From: Tetracladium setigerum
Taxonomy: Eukaryota; Ascomycota; Leotiomycetes; Helotiales
DNA length: 64,000 nt
Assembly (NCBI GenBank): GCA_031472005.1
Contig: PZJY01000001.1
Location: forward strand, 3,038,001-3,102,000
Direction of reading: 5' to 3'
The position numbers and the translations under genes are program-made. This document shows positions 32,495 to 43,985 of the stretch, one piece after another. Positions within the stretch are counted from its first letter, which is position 1. Each line of letters begins with the position of its first letter. The notes below the pieces were generated by a model that was not told where the DNA came from, did no database searches, and saw only the letters and a list, made by a program, of their open reading frames with translations.

Positions 32495-35400
32495 ATGGAC
32501 GACGAAGACGAGTACGGTGATATTGCAGATGAAGACCTAATCGAGGCCTTTAGCCAGGAAGCTTCGCAAACCCTTCCAATACTGCCCTCACCTCGACCAG
32601 CGAAGAGACGAAGGATCAGTGACGAAATCAATGATCACAATAGTCGGAGGCGGAACTCTCGACAATCGACCGAAAGTGGAATCTCCGGTGAGGAGGACAA
32701 TTCCAAGGCGAAGAAGAACAAATACCGGATAGTCATTGGGGAAAAGGGGGTTCCTGCACCACAGATATTGGGGGCGACACAAGCAGAGGCCTTCGAAGCT
32801 CTGCCCGACTCCAGCCCATACAGAATTAGAGGACCGATATATAAGAGACCAAGACCTGAACCTCCTCCTTCTCCTACTCCAGCTTTCGCTGCTGTGCGAC
32901 GTGCCAGCCCGGTTCCTAGTCCATTGTATCGGAGAACAAACAATGAAAACCAATCCTTCAATGAGAGCTTTGGGGAAGACTTTGATGATATACCGTCCGA
33001 CATCCTTGCTCAGCTCGATGAACAAGAAGTTATTCTGGTTGGATCTTCGTCATTCCAAGGAGGGAATGGAACACAGGAGCCACCTCGACCCCGAAATCAA
33101 CTTGTTGCGCCACAACAAGGACTTCGACAGACCACCTTGTTCGGCCACCGAGCTCCGAATGAAGTTCCTGCCTCGCAAGTGAGGGCCTCTCAAGCAAGGA
33201 AGGTTTACAATTATATTGTAGACAAGCCTCCCGAAGCGCCAACTCATCACAAACTAGACCCGGAAAATCTCAAAACTTGGGTCTACCCATTGAATCTAGG
33301 CAAGATTCGAGATTATCAGTATAGCATTGTCAGACATGCTCTCTTCAACAATACACTGGTAGCTCTACCTACAGGCCTTGGAAAGACTTGTATTGCTGCT
33401 ACTGTTATGCTCAACTTCTACCGATGGACTAAAGCCGCCCAGATCATTTTTGTAGCTCCTACCAAACCTCTAGTTGCACAACAAGTGGATGCATGTTTTA
33501 ATATCGTTGGAATCCCCAAATCGCAAACCACAATGCTCACAGGCGAGCAGCCTCCAGCCCTCCGAGCCGAAGAATGGCAACAGAAACGCGTTTTCTTTAT
33601 GACTCCTCAAACTCTGGACAATGATCTCAGGAGTGGCCTTGCTGACCCGAAGAAGATCGTGCTTTTGGTCGTCGACGAGGCTCATCGCGCGAAGGGAAAT
33701 TACGCATATGTTAATGTTGTCACTTTTCTACGTCGATTCAACACAAGTTTCCGGGTGCTGGCTTTGACTGCTACTCCCGGTGCAAGTGTTGAAGCTGTGC
33801 AAGAAGTGATTGATAATCTGGAAATCTCAAAGGTTGAGATCAGAACTGAAGAGTCCATCGACATTCAACAATTCGTGCATCAACGGAACATTGATCAGAT
33901 TTTGCTTGATCCATCAGAGGAGATCAATCTGGTCAAAGAATCACTCTCAAAATGTCTCCAGCCGCTAGTGAATAAACTTTGCGGCCAGAACGGTTATTAC
34001 AATAGAGATCCGATGGCATTGACACCATTTGGCATGATGCAAGCACGGAAGGCTTGGTATGCATCTCCTGCTGGCAGAGCAGCTTCAATGCCAATTAAAG
34101 GGATGATGAATGCCTTGTTTGCAGTTCTCGCAAGTGTTGCTCATAGCATCAAGCTCCTCAACTTCCATGGCATTGGAGCCTTCTACGATAAAATCAGAGA
34201 TTTCCGCCAGGGCAGCGAAGAATCAAAACAAGGTGGCGGCAAATATCGGAAGGAAGTTCTCGAACACCCCGAGTTTGGTAGAATGATGGACAGAGTACAA
34301 ATGTGGCTCAGTCACGACGATTTTGTCGGCCATCCTAAACTCACATACCTGTGTGACACTGTTTTGAACCATTTTCTTGACGCTGGAGATGGCCGATTGG
34401 GCACTGATTGCCCGCCATCGAGCACTCGAGTTATTGTTTTTGCGGAGTACAGAGATAGTGCTGAAAATATCACTAAGGTTTTGAATCGTCATGGACCTTT
34501 GGTTCGTGCGTCAGTATTTGTTGGACAAGCTGATTCGAAGCGTTCCGAAGGTATGAAACAAGCAGCACAGCTTGAGACTATCGAGAAGTTCAAGCAAGGG
34601 ACCGTCAATGTTCTAGTGGCAACCTCAATTGGTGAGGAGGGTCTTGATATTGGACAAGTCGATCTTATCGTCTGTTATGACGCCTCGGGTTCCCCCATTC
34701 GCATGCTACAACGAATGGGCAGAACTGGAAGGAAGAGAGCAGGAAACATTGTTCTTTTGCTGATGCGAGGCAAGGAAGAAGAAGCGTTCGCAAAAGCAAA
34801 AGACAACTACGAGCAGATGCAGAAACTGATCAGCTCTGGCGATCGTTTCAATTTTCGGCATGACCTCTCCGTGCGGATTCTTCCGCGCGAGGTTGTTCCT
34901 GAAGTTGACAAGCGAATTATTGACATTCCACTGGAGAATACACAAGACCCCTCACTTCCGGAACCAAAGCGACGAGCGAAGCCAAAAAAGAAGCCACCAA
35001 AGAAGTTCCACATGCCAGATGGAGTTGTAACGGGGTTCCAAAAGGCATCTAAGCTCGGTGCTCTGGATCAAGATTTGACTAACTTCGGTATCACATCAAA
35101 ACCCAAGGGTGCAAAAAAGGCCAGGCCAGAGGAACTTACCCCTATTTTGCCTGTGGAGTCAGTGTTTCTCAGTTCCAGCGAGCTGCAAGACCTGCAACGA
35201 CGATATCTTCATGTGTCTGGATCTGAGATGCATGAAGTTGAATTTCCAGATCTGTCAAAATTTCCCGCCGATCAACGATCGCTTGGCCCAACTATCAATG
35301 TTCAGCATGGCCAGTATACCAGACGATGTGTTGGTCTTTTCAACAAGATTTCTAAGGCTCAACCAATTAACTATAGTCCACCTTTTGATGACGAGGAGAT

Positions 35401-36058
35401 GTCTCAATTACTCCAGGAAATATCAGCTCTTGCCGACACAGAAACTGAAGTCTCCCAGCCATCAGCAAAAGTGTCAGTGGTACAATCTAAGAGGAGAAGC
35501 CTAGATCGTAATCTAGCACTAGATTCTGCTGATGAAAGTGAACCCGAACTTCCAAAACCGAAATTCAAACAAAACAAGTCCAGAGACAGATCCAGGTCCA
35601 GGGATTTTGAAAACGAAAATCCCTCAAGTCCCATAGCTGATAGCGAGGGCGTTGGAGACGATCTTCTCAACAGTGAACTACGGTCCGAGGATGAATCAGA
35701 TGTTGGGAGTCTGCGAGAATTTCTTGCTACCGACCCTCGATCAAATGGCGCTACATCCTCACTGGCTGGGACGTTCACAACGCCTGTAAATTCGAGTCCG
35801 GTGCGAAAAGTCTCGAGGCACCAGAAGAAACAACCCTTCGAAATAGATGATTCTTCGGAGGACGAAATGCCTGACGTAAATACATTGATCGGGACTACCA
35901 AATCCACCGTATCGCAGCAAGTTTTACAATTGGAATTCGATGAAGAAGAGGAGGACATTCGCCGGGAACTAGGGGAGGAGGAGGATGAAATAAAGCCTCT
36001 GAAAGCCAGAAGAGAGAAGCGGAAAATTGTTGAGGATTCTGAGAGTGATGATGAATGA
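32495..36058 (+). CDS. MPH1: MPH1, FANCM-family DNA helicase
   Basis: A single intact exon encodes 1187 residues. The helicase core begins at about residue 260. It has RDYQYSIVRHALFNNTLVAL, Walker A PTGLGKT (about 292-298), DEAH in VVDEAHRAKG (394-397), SAT-like LTATPGA, the insert domain typical of MPH1/FANCM/Hef, and motifs V-VI ATSIGEEGLDIGQVDLIV and RMLQRMGRTGRKRAG. The N terminus MDDEDEYGDIADEDLIEAFS and the upstream RQTTLFG motif match fungal MPH1. The C-terminal 300 residues are acidic and Ser-rich with an RS-type KSRDRSRSRDF stretch. MPH1 unwinds D-loops and remodels replication forks in error-free repair. The start at 32495 is the first ATG of this conserved N terminus. Confidence 0.95.
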   Translation: MDDEDEYGDIADEDLIEAFSQEASQTLPILPSPRPAKRRRISDEINDHNSRRRNSRQSTESGISGEEDNSKAKKNKYRIVIGEKGVPAPQILGATQAEAFEALPDSSPYRIRGPIYKRPRPEPPPSPTPAFAAVRRASPVPSPLYRRTNNENQSFNESFGEDFDDIPSDILAQLDEQEVILVGSSSFQGGNGTQEPPRPRNQLVAPQQGLRQTTLFGHRAPNEVPASQVRASQARKVYNYIVDKPPEAPTHHKLDPENLKTWVYPLNLGKIRDYQYSIVRHALFNNTLVALPTGLGKTCIAATVMLNFYRWTKAAQIIFVAPTKPLVAQQVDACFNIVGIPKSQTTMLTGEQPPALRAEEWQQKRVFFMTPQTLDNDLRSGLADPKKIVLLVVDEAHRAKGNYAYVNVVTFLRRFNTSFRVLALTATPGASVEAVQEVIDNLEISKVEIRTEESIDIQQFVHQRNIDQILLDPSEEINLVKESLSKCLQPLVNKLCGQNGYYNRDPMALTPFGMMQARKAWYASPAGRAASMPIKGMMNALFAVLASVAHSIKLLNFHGIGAFYDKIRDFRQGSEESKQGGGKYRKEVLEHPEFGRMMDRVQMWLSHDDFVGHPKLTYLCDTVLNHFLDAGDGRLGTDCPPSSTRVIVFAEYRDSAENITKVLNRHGPLVRASVFVGQADSKRSEGMKQAAQLETIEKFKQGTVNVLVATSIGEEGLDIGQVDLIVCYDASGSPIRMLQRMGRTGRKRAGNIVLLLMRGKEEEAFAKAKDNYEQMQKLISSGDRFNFRHDLSVRILPREVVPEVDKRIIDIPLENTQDPSLPEPKRRAKPKKKPPKKFHMPDGVVTGFQKASKLGALDQDLTNFGITSKPKGAKKARPEELTPILPVESVFLSSSELQDLQRRYLHVSGSEMHEVEFPDLSKFPADQRSLGPTINVQHGQYTRRCVGLFNKISKAQPINYSPPFDDEEMSQLLQEISALADTETEVSQPSAKVSVVQSKRRSLDRNLALDSADESEPELPKPKFKQNKSRDRSRSRDFENENPSSPIADSEGVGDDLLNSELRSEDESDVGSLREFLATDPRSNGATSSLAGTFTTPVNSSPVRKVSRHQKKQPFEIDDSSEDEMPDVNTLIGTTKSTVSQQVLQLEFDEEEEDIRRELGEEEDEIKPLKARREKRKIVEDSESDDE

Positions 36059-36525
36059 CTACTTGTATATATATTTTGATGTTTTAGCGTTGGAGTTTGG
36101 AAGCAGGCAAGCCACAATACTAGGGGTTTTCTCAGAAGGCCGTAGCATTTGGAATATTATCAAATAGGATGGGCTTTGGTCGTTCAAAGCGATATTCTCG
36201 AGTTTAGATTGTGTAATGTATGAAAAATACTCCATCCCTAACCCCGTATTCTCAGTCACTTTTGCCAGATACGAAGCCTTTCTAATTCCATTGTCATCAT
36301 CAATTGCACTGTCGCCCCCATATCACCCTTCTCCTTCAATGCATTTGGGAAATCTTGGCGCGGCATGTCACTCGCAGAAGATGATTGGCTGTTGAACTTA
36401 TGCCTTTAAGCGAAGCTCGCCTCAAACGCAGCTATAATTTCTCTACTCTCTCTCCTCACAAGTCCACATTTACAATAGAGTGTTTTTACTTCAAATACAT
36501 TTCATTCTTCATTCTCATTATAAAC
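36059..36525. other. Intergenic, MPH1 3' UTR and ACR3 promoter
   Basis: About 470 bp. A CT-rich stretch (CTCTACTCTCTCTCCTC) at about 36440 fits the ACR3 transcription start region. Confidence 0.5.
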
Positions 36526-37865
36526 ATGGCCAAATCCCTTCCGTTCACCAACATCGCCAAACCATACCCAATGAATGCTTCAAGTCCTCGAGAGCCTTCG
36601 CAAGTACGCGATGTAGAAAAACAACAACGAGCAACAGAGCAGAACAACAATGGAGAGCCACCCATAAATGACACCAATGAATCGATACTCAAAGGTCTAG
36701 GTTGGCTTGATCGCTTCCTTGCACTCTGGATCTTTCTCGCCATGCTGATTGGGATTTTACTTGGGAATTTCGTGCCAAGTACTGGACCTGCTCTGCAAAG
36801 GGGAGAATTTGTAGGCGTCTCAATACCAATTGGTGAGTGAGCCTCCCTCGTTTTGAGGCCGTATCTCGTGCAAAAGCGGCTAATAGTCCTCTAGCTGTCG
36901 GTCTTCTGGTTATGATGTATCCCATTCTCTGCAAGATTAAGTTCGAGACTCTCCATCGCGTCTTCAACACGCGAGAAATATGGATTCAGATTGCCTTTAG
37001 CATAGTAGTAAACTGGATAGTTGCGCCTCTACTTATGGTATAAAATTCTTATTTAATTACCTCCCATTCTCTTGATTTTACTGATTGATCTTTAATGTTA
37101 CTAACGCCACAAACAAACAAAAGCTCGCGCTGGCATGGTCCTTTCTCCTCGATGAAGAGGGTCTCCGCAACGGCCTCATTCTCGTCGGTCTGGCACGTTG
37201 CATAGCCATGGTTCTAATCTGGACCAACCTCGCCCACGGCGACAACGAATACTGCGCCATTCTTGTGGCCATAAACTCCATTCTCCAAATCGTTCTTTTC
37301 GCCCCCCTCGCCTTACTTTTCATCAAAGTCATAAGCGGATCCGAAGGGACGCAATCGGTTTCTTATTCTGTCGTGGCGAAGAGCGTTGCGGTATTTTTGG
37401 GAATTCCGCTTGGTGCTGCGGTTGTGACGAGGTTTTCATTGAGGAAATTGGCGGGTGCGAAGTGGTATGAGGAAGTCTTCATCAAGTTTGTGGCGCCTTG
37501 GTCGCTTATTGGCTTGCTCTTTACCATTCTCGTGCTCTTCGCTTCTCAAGGTCGACAAGTCGTTCATCAAATCGTCTCGGTGGTTCGAGTAGCTGCTCCT
37601 CTGATTGTCTATTTTGCAATCATCTTCTTTGCAACGTTGCTGATTTGCCAGAAGCTGGGTTCGGGTATCGGTTGAGTGCTACGCAGAGTTTTACGGCGGC
37701 GAGCAATAATTTTGAGTTGGCGATTGCGGTGGCTGTTGCGACCTTTGGGCGGATAGTGATCAGGCTCTTGCGGCGACGGTGGGGCCGTTAATTGAAGTCC
37801 CCGTTTTGCTGGGGTTGGTGTATGTGGTTAAGTTTATTGGGAAGAGGAGAGGTTGGAAGGACTAG
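36526..37865 (+). CDS. ACR3: ACR3 arsenite efflux transporter
   Basis: Three exons (36526-36832, 36895-37037, 37124-37865) encode about 397 residues if two single bases are added back. About ten hydrophobic segments follow a polar N terminus of 60 residues. The essential Cys lies in MYPILCKIKFE (about residue 115), and the conserved Glu is in ASNNFELAIAVAVATFG. Both identify the ACR3 branch of the bile/arsenite/riboflavin transporter family, which exports arsenite across the plasma membrane. As written the frame ends early after CQKLG. One T added at 37660-37661 gives LGFGYRLSATQSF, and one G added at 37747-37749 gives ATFGADSDQALAATVGP and the normal end. No arsH or arsenate reductase gene lies beside it, unlike many fungal arsenic clusters. 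Confidence 0.85.
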
Positions 37866-38581
37866 AGGGCGAGATGTGGAAGGAATGGATACTGGCAAAA
37901 ACAAACATCAATGTAAATCCAAATTCTCAGATAATAGTACATAGAACTTGAAGCGGAACACATAGATGATAGCTAAGACTGATAGATGATACCACATCCT
38001 ATTTTACACTGCTCTTCTACCTACATATTTATGTGTAACTCTGTTTAGAATGAAGAGGTAACAATATTTGCAGTGCGTTGAAACAGATAATAACTTAGAT
38101 CAATTCGTAAAATTAAAGGTGGAAATGATAAATAAGAATCCCCCATTTTCCAACATACTCAAAGTCTGAGGAGTTGAGAGACTGTTCTTGTGAATCACTG
38201 GCCTCATAATCTTCAAGTCGTCTTTACCTTTGGCTGCCAGTCCACTTGACTGAACAGTATATTGTAGACATATGGTAGAATTACTAACTGGGTGCATCTT
38301 TAGGGAGACAAGCCCGCATCTCATGCATCAATGAACACCCTTGTGGCTACAGCAAAGATGTGAATATTCATAGATTACCGCTTGGGTTTCTAAAGCCCGA
38401 ACCGAGTCTCCTGATGCCGGATTCGTGTCATAGGCAATAATATTCATCGATCACAATGATGCGGGAAACCACTTATACTCTTGAGATACCGACTCTGTCA
38501 GTATGGAGCAGGTAAGGCGTAGGTGGATCTGAGGATCCAACGACTTTGAGTTGTAGCGCTTTCAAGGATCATGATTGACAC
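37866..38581. other. Convergent intergenic stretch, about 720 bp
   Basis: Between the stop codons of ACR3 and MDE1; it should hold both 3' UTRs. No recognisable gene. Confidence 0.5.
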
Positions 38582-39435
38582 TCAAGCAATATCACTCAGC
38601 CAAGAGAGACCCAGCTTCTTCATCTCAACTGCCAGTTGGAATAGATAGTCCAGACTGGAATTTGTTAGCGCGTTGTCCCAACGTGCAAAGACTTAAAACA
38701 TACCTCTCTGCTTGCGTCTTCGCCTGGTGCACATTTTTACCCCAAACGTAAATACCATGCCGCCTCACAAGAACAGCATACGTATCAGGATATTTTTCCA
38801 TGGCCTCCTCCAAACTGTCCGTCAAATCTTCTTCAAAGGGAGTATTCTCAATAACAGGGATCCTCAAGGTATCATGGTACCCCAAGTTTCCCTGCTTTTG
38901 ATAGCCCTTTCCAAAGCCCTTGATCTGCTCGATATTATTGATCTCGAAGATGGTGGTGTTTGCGGGCTGCTGTTCGAGGAGGAGGGTGATGAGGACAGCC
39001 CACTGGGAGTGTGTGTGTATGCAACAACCGGCATTTCGTTTTGTGAAGGCGGCCATGAACAGAGGTGTACATTGCGATGGTTTGAGAGAGGGAGGAGAGC
39101 GGAGGTAGACTCGTTTCTTTGGATCGGTTTGTTCGGAGATGGCTAAGACGTAGATATCTTCTGGTTTCATGAGTTCCTTCTGGACGCCAGATGGCGCGAG
39201 ATAGACGAGATCACTAGTTGAAGTATAAGTGGTTGACTCCAAATAGTACGATACTTGTAACTCACTCTTCACGAATGCTTGTTCCTCCACCTGTGCCGGT
39301 TACCCATCCAAGATTCCAGAAGACTTTGCACAGACTTGGAATCATGTTGGCGGGATGTTGGCTATCCTCGGACCGGATGAGGTGGTCATTATTGTTGTTG
39401 CCAATTGGCGCCGCTTGGGAGTTCTCGGTCGCCAT
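38582..39435 (-). CDS. MDE1: MDE1, methylthioribulose-1-phosphate dehydratase
   Basis: Three exons (39435-39266, 39213-38704, 38654-38582) encode 250 residues in an intact frame. The fold is class II aldolase. GWVTGTGGGTSIRED forms the phosphate loop, the zinc histidines lie in CCIHTHSQWAV and VRRHGIYVWG, and PSGVQKELMKPEDIYV is a family signature. The enzyme dehydrates methylthioribulose 1-phosphate in the cytosolic methionine salvage pathway. The first exon (MATENSQAAPIG) and a last exon of 24 codons (SLDYLFQLAVEMKKLGLSWL) are needed for the full length. MRI1, the enzyme one step earlier, lies about 20 kb to the right. It is divergent to calnexin. Confidence 0.92.
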
Positions 39436-40493
39436 GGTTTGAGGGATTGCAAGGAGGTCAAGCCACTGGATTCAAAAGGTTCTGTGGTTCAGTGGAGGAG
39501 AAACTATTATTGTTTCGAGAAGCGTCCCTGCGAAGGGGGTTGGTGAAGCAGGTGGTTTTGCACGTCCAAGGCGGGCGTGGGGAAAATAAAAATTTGGCGG
39601 GGCAGGCAAAATGACAACATTGAGGAGGATGAAGGGGAAATCAGTCGGCAACCAATGGGACTAATGCGACATTGAACGTGAACCGCGAGTTACAAAAGTA
39701 GGAAGTGAAGGATATAATACGGAGTATCAGTAGATCCTTTTACTTTTACTTTCACCTTTCATAAAAGGCTGATTTGTCCCCCAGACTACAGTAGGTAGAC
39801 TAATCAAAAGTCCCCGTTGGCAGATTGGACATCCTCGGTTGAATGGGGCGGGCACTCGAGGGAGATAGCCAACGAAGCGTTATTATCTATTGCTCGTCGT
39901 AGATTTATCATTGTCCATTAATGAAGATTTAATGAAGAATTTAAATGAAATGCAATGCTTATTTGGATGTGATGGTTGCCGTGATAATAGCCAGATGCAG
40001 TTCGCTTGAAAGGTGGTAGGTATGTTTTGAGCTTCGTTCTTCTACTAACTGTACCTACCTACCTTCTCGAGCTTTCCATGCAAGAATGGAAGAATGTATC
40101 CCATACCCATGCCCATGTATCTTCTAGGCGGATTGATCAATCACCTTCCTTTCTCCTCCTCACCCTTGGCCACTGCTCAGGGCTTATGTTCGCGCCAAGC
40201 ACGAAACATACCGCTATCGAGCTCTTCGGCTAGCCACAGCTTGTTCCCTGAAGGTCAAGAGGCCACCTTTCAAACGTCCCTCCCAACCTTCTCAGATCTT
40301 CTACTACTTATTCACGGCAACTCCCACCCAGCCACGGACATTCTGACCTGGATTTGCTTTCTACTTTTATCAATCCGACCTGCGCGCTCTGGAAGCAAAA
40401 GTCTTCCTCCTGCCACCATCCGCCTTAAGTCTGCTTGGAATATAGTCGACCGTCTACCCATCTTCCCCCTCGTCTTTGATCAAGCTTGCCATC
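39436..40493. promoter_or_regulatory. Divergent promoter region of MDE1 and calnexin
   Basis: About 1.06 kb between the two start codons. The 200 bases before the calnexin ATG are CT-rich on the plus strand. TACCTACCTACCTTC lies at about 40049. I cannot assign an unfolded-protein-response element with confidence. Confidence 0.45.
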
Positions 40494-42491
40494 ATGCGCT
40501 TCACATCTTCCGTCCTGTCGGCGGCAGTCCTCCTGTCAGGATCTGCCTATGCTGATGCTGAATCTGTTGCCAGCGAGGCCAGCTCTTCCGTAGCGTCTGC
40601 TGCTTCGTCGGCAACAACTGCTCCAGAGCTCCCAACTTTCACCGTAAGCTTCACCAGGGATCAATTTGCTCCTCCAATCTTTCTCCAATCGATAGACTAA
40701 CACATTCTCTTAGCCTACTAAAATCAAGGCCGACTTCATTGAGCAATTCACAGATGACTGGGAATCGCGATGGAAGCCATCTCACGCCAAGAAGGACACC
40801 AAGGGTTCGGACAAGGATGAGGAATGGGCATATGTTGGAGAATGGGCTGTTGAGGAGCCTACTGTCTTCAAGGGTATGGAGGGCGACAAGGGCTTGGTTA
40901 TTAAGAACGCAGCCGCTCACCACGCCATTTCTGCCAAATTCCCAAAGAAGATTGAGAACAAGGGCAAGACCCTCGTTGTTCAGTATGAGGTCAAGCTCCA
41001 AAGTAAGCATCTTGCAATCTTCTAATCCCTACGCGCGCTTTCTAACACTTCGAGCAGACTCTCTAGAGTGTGGTGGTGCTTACTTGAAGCTTCTCCGTGA
41101 TAACAAGGCCCTTCACCAGGAGGAGTTCTCCAACGCATCTCCTTACGTTATAATGTTCGGTCCCGACAAGTGTGGCTCCACCAACAAGGTCCACCTGATC
41201 GTTAACCACAAGAACCCAAAGACTGGAGAGTATGAGGAGAAGCACTTGAACGCTGCCCCAGCAGCCCGAATTGTCAAGACAACCGAACTCTACACCTTGA
41301 TTATCCACCCAAACAACACCGCTATCATTAAGTTGAACGGAGAGCAAGTCAAGGAGGCCAACCTTCTTGAAGATTTCACTCCATCCTTCAACCCAGATAA
41401 GGAGATTGATGACCCTAAGGATACCAAGCCAGACACCTGGGTTGATGAGTCCAGAATCCCAGATCCAGCAGCCACCAAGCCAGAGGATTGGGATGAGGAT
41501 GCACCATATGAGATCGTCGATGAGTCTGCCACCATCCCAGAGGACTGGCTCGAGAGCGAACCCCAGAGCATCCCAGACCCAGAGGCCGTCAAGCCAGAAG
41601 AGTAAGTGTTGACCTGTGCATTTGAAGTCGGCCAAAGCTAATCATTTTTTAGTTGGGAGGATGAGGAAGATGGAGACTGGGTTGCCCCAACTGTGCCAAA
41701 CCCCAAGTGTGACGAAGTCTCTGGATGTGGACCATGGGAGAAGGTTAGTAATTGTGATGAGGTGCTCCGTGAGTTTACTGACTAGCTTCTAGCCATCCAT
41801 CAGCAACCCAGCCTACAAGGGCAAGTGGACCGCACCATACATTGACAACCCAGCCTACAAGGGTATCTGGGAGCCAAAGAAGATCAAGAACCCAGCTTAC
41901 TTCGAGGATAAGACCCCAGCCAACCTTGAGCCAATGGGTGCTATCGGTTTCGAGATCTGGACCATGCAAAACGATATTCTCTTCGACAACATCTACATTG
42001 GTCACTCCGTCGAGGATGCCGACAAGTTTGCCCAAGCCACATTCTTCGAGAAGCACCCAATCGAGCAACTTCTCGAGCTTGAGTCTAAGCCAAAGGAGGA
42101 TGAGGAGAAGCCAATTCGCTCCCCAAGTGATCTCGTCTTCTTGGATGACCCAGTTCACTACGTGAAGGAGAAGCTTGACCTTTTCTTCACCATTGCGCAG
42201 AACGATCCCGTTCAAGCTATCAAGTTTGTTCCTGAAGCTGCCGCTGGTCTTGCTGGTGCATTTGTCACTCTCATTCTCTTAATCGTCAGCGTCATCAGCT
42301 TGTCTGGTTCATCCGCACCTGCACCAGTTAAGAAGGCCGCTGAGAAGACCAAGGAGGCTGCATCTGATGCCAAGGCCAAGGCCTCCGCGGCCGTGGCAAC
42401 TGGAACCGAGAAGGCCAAGGAGAAGTCAACAAGCGCAATACCCGAAGCTCGTAGATACTGCTGGAGGTGGAAAGTAATATGGGGGGAATGA
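40494..42491 (+). CDS. CNE1: Calnexin, ER lectin chaperone
   Basis: Five exons (40494-40643, 40714-41002, 41058-41601, 41653-41743, 41793 onward). A signal peptide (MRFTSSVLSAAVLLSGSAYA) precedes an acidic/Ser spacer. The lectin domain has ECGGAYLKLL and YVIMFGPDKCGSTNKVHLIV. The P-domain has type 1 repeats (IPDPAATKPEDWD, IPEDWLESEP, IPDPEAVKPEDWE) and type 2 repeats (GKWTAPYIDNPAYKGIWEP, KKIKNPAYFE). A membrane anchor of about 23 residues (LAGAFVTLILLIVSVISL) is followed by a Lys/Ala-rich cytosolic tail. Calnexin retains monoglucosylated glycoproteins in the ER for folding. As written the tail runs to 42491 with a Trp/Cys-rich end. Adding one A at 42431-42432 gives KRNTRSS and a stop at 42452-42454, which looks like the genuine end. 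Confidence 0.92.
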
Positions 42492-43012
42492 GTGAGGGGC
42501 GTAGTCCTGCGACCCAGGGACGAAAAGATTTGCATTTATTGTTTCGGGAATTCCAAATGCAAACAGAGACCTGTCCATGAGTCTACGAACAACTGTACTT
42601 TAAGGCGCACAAAAAGATTGCGAACCTACTTAGGACGAATGAAAGTGACAAAATGAATTATGCCTACGCTGTCTGTCATGTTATTGAGGTGACGTTGTAA
42701 ATACTTCTCGTGTATGCTTAAGTTCAGGTGATATGCATATATATAGATAGATATAGATTATCTCCCTCTATTTCTAATGTTTTTATTTTTATTTTTTGTT
42801 GTTCCTGAAATCAATATAAAATTTGGCGAAATAGCGGGGTAGGAACGTGGTGGCATACCCCGCTACTAGCGCCAACATCTCCCTCATCTGTCCTTGTCCT
42901 GTTCCTGCTCTGTTCCTGTCACCGCCGAAGCGAACGCCCTCCCTAACCAAAACAAACAACTCCAAATAACTCCAACTCCAACATATATCAATACCCTGTC
43001 CCAATCGTCAAG
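42492..43012. other. Intergenic, calnexin 3' UTR and PMM promoter
   Basis: About 520 bp with an AT-rich segment (ATATATAGATAGATATAG) at about 42739. No recognisable gene. Confidence 0.5.
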
Positions 43013-43985
43013 ATGGCAGAAGAAACAATTCCCTCTTTCCCAGCTCTCGCCGACCGCCCAATCAAAAATACAATCTGTCTCTTCGATGTTGACGAAACCC
43101 TTACCCCCGCCCGTCGCGTACGTTGCTTCCCCCCTCTCTTCTACCAAGAGAAAAAACCAACTTTCTAACATTAACTTTTCGAAACTCACAGCATGCCTCA
43201 GACGAAATGCTCGCACTCCTCGCCAAGCTCCGCCAAAACGTGGCCATCGGCTACGTAGGCGGTTCGGACCTGGCCAAACAACAAGAACAACTCGGCAGCA
43301 CCGTTATCCCCGTCACCTCGCTCTTCGACTTCTCCTTCTCGGAGAACGGGCTCACAGCCTTCAAGCTCGGCGTACCCATCTCGTCGCAGACATTCATCGG
43401 CTGGCTGGGCGAGAAGAAGTACCAGGAGTTCGTCAGATTCGTGCTGCACTACGTGGCCGATCTCGAGATTCCCGTCAAGAGAGGCACGTTTGTGGAGTTT
43501 AGGAATGGCATGGTTAATATTAGTCCTATTGGGAGAAATGCCAGTTTGGTCGAGAGATTGGCGTTTTTGGAGTATGATAATGAGCATAAGATCAGGGAGA
43601 AGTTTATTGAGGCGCTGAGGGAGAAGTTCCCAGATTTTGGCTTGACGTGAGTTCATTTTCATTTCCATTTCTACATTTTTTAATCTTCATTCTTCATTGA
43701 ATTTGAATGAAGCTAAATTATGGGTGTTATAGATACTCTATCGGTGGTCAACTCTCTTTCGATGTCTTCCCTACTGGCTGGGATAAGACATACTGTCTTC
43801 AACATCTCGAGAAAGATGCTAAGAACCCGGGCGGAATCGAGTACACCACCATCCACTTCTTCGGCGACAAGACTCATAAGGGCGGTAACGATTACGAGAT
43901 TTACTCGGACCCAAGGACAATTGGACACGCTGTCGATGGTCCGGATGATACGGCAGCACAAATCAAGAAGCTCTTCAACCTCTGA
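43013..43985 (+). CDS. SEC53: Phosphomannomutase
   Basis: Three exons (43013-43117, 43192-43646, 43733-43985) encode 270 residues in an intact frame. The HAD nucleophile motif is FDVDETLTP, with Asp25 and Asp27. YVGGSDLAKQQEQLG, RNGMVNISPIGRNAS and GGQLSFDVFPTGWDKTYCL are cytosolic eukaryotic phosphomannomutase signatures. The enzyme converts mannose 6-phosphate to mannose 1-phosphate for GDP-mannose, which feeds N-glycosylation, mannosylation and GPI anchors. The gene lies just downstream of calnexin on the same strand, so two glycoprotein-maturation genes are neighbours, probably by chance. It is convergent with the PhoD gene. Confidence 0.95.

Noticed and set aside
35404..36117. Open frame of 237 codons antisense to the MPH1 C terminus
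   Set aside because: Its Ser-rich sequence is the complement of the acidic, Glu-rich MPH1 tail.
41063..41635. Open frame of 190 codons antisense to calnexin
   Set aside because: It mirrors the Pro/Asp/Glu-rich P-domain repeats of calnexin; the Leu/Trp/Gly pattern is a reverse-complement artefact.
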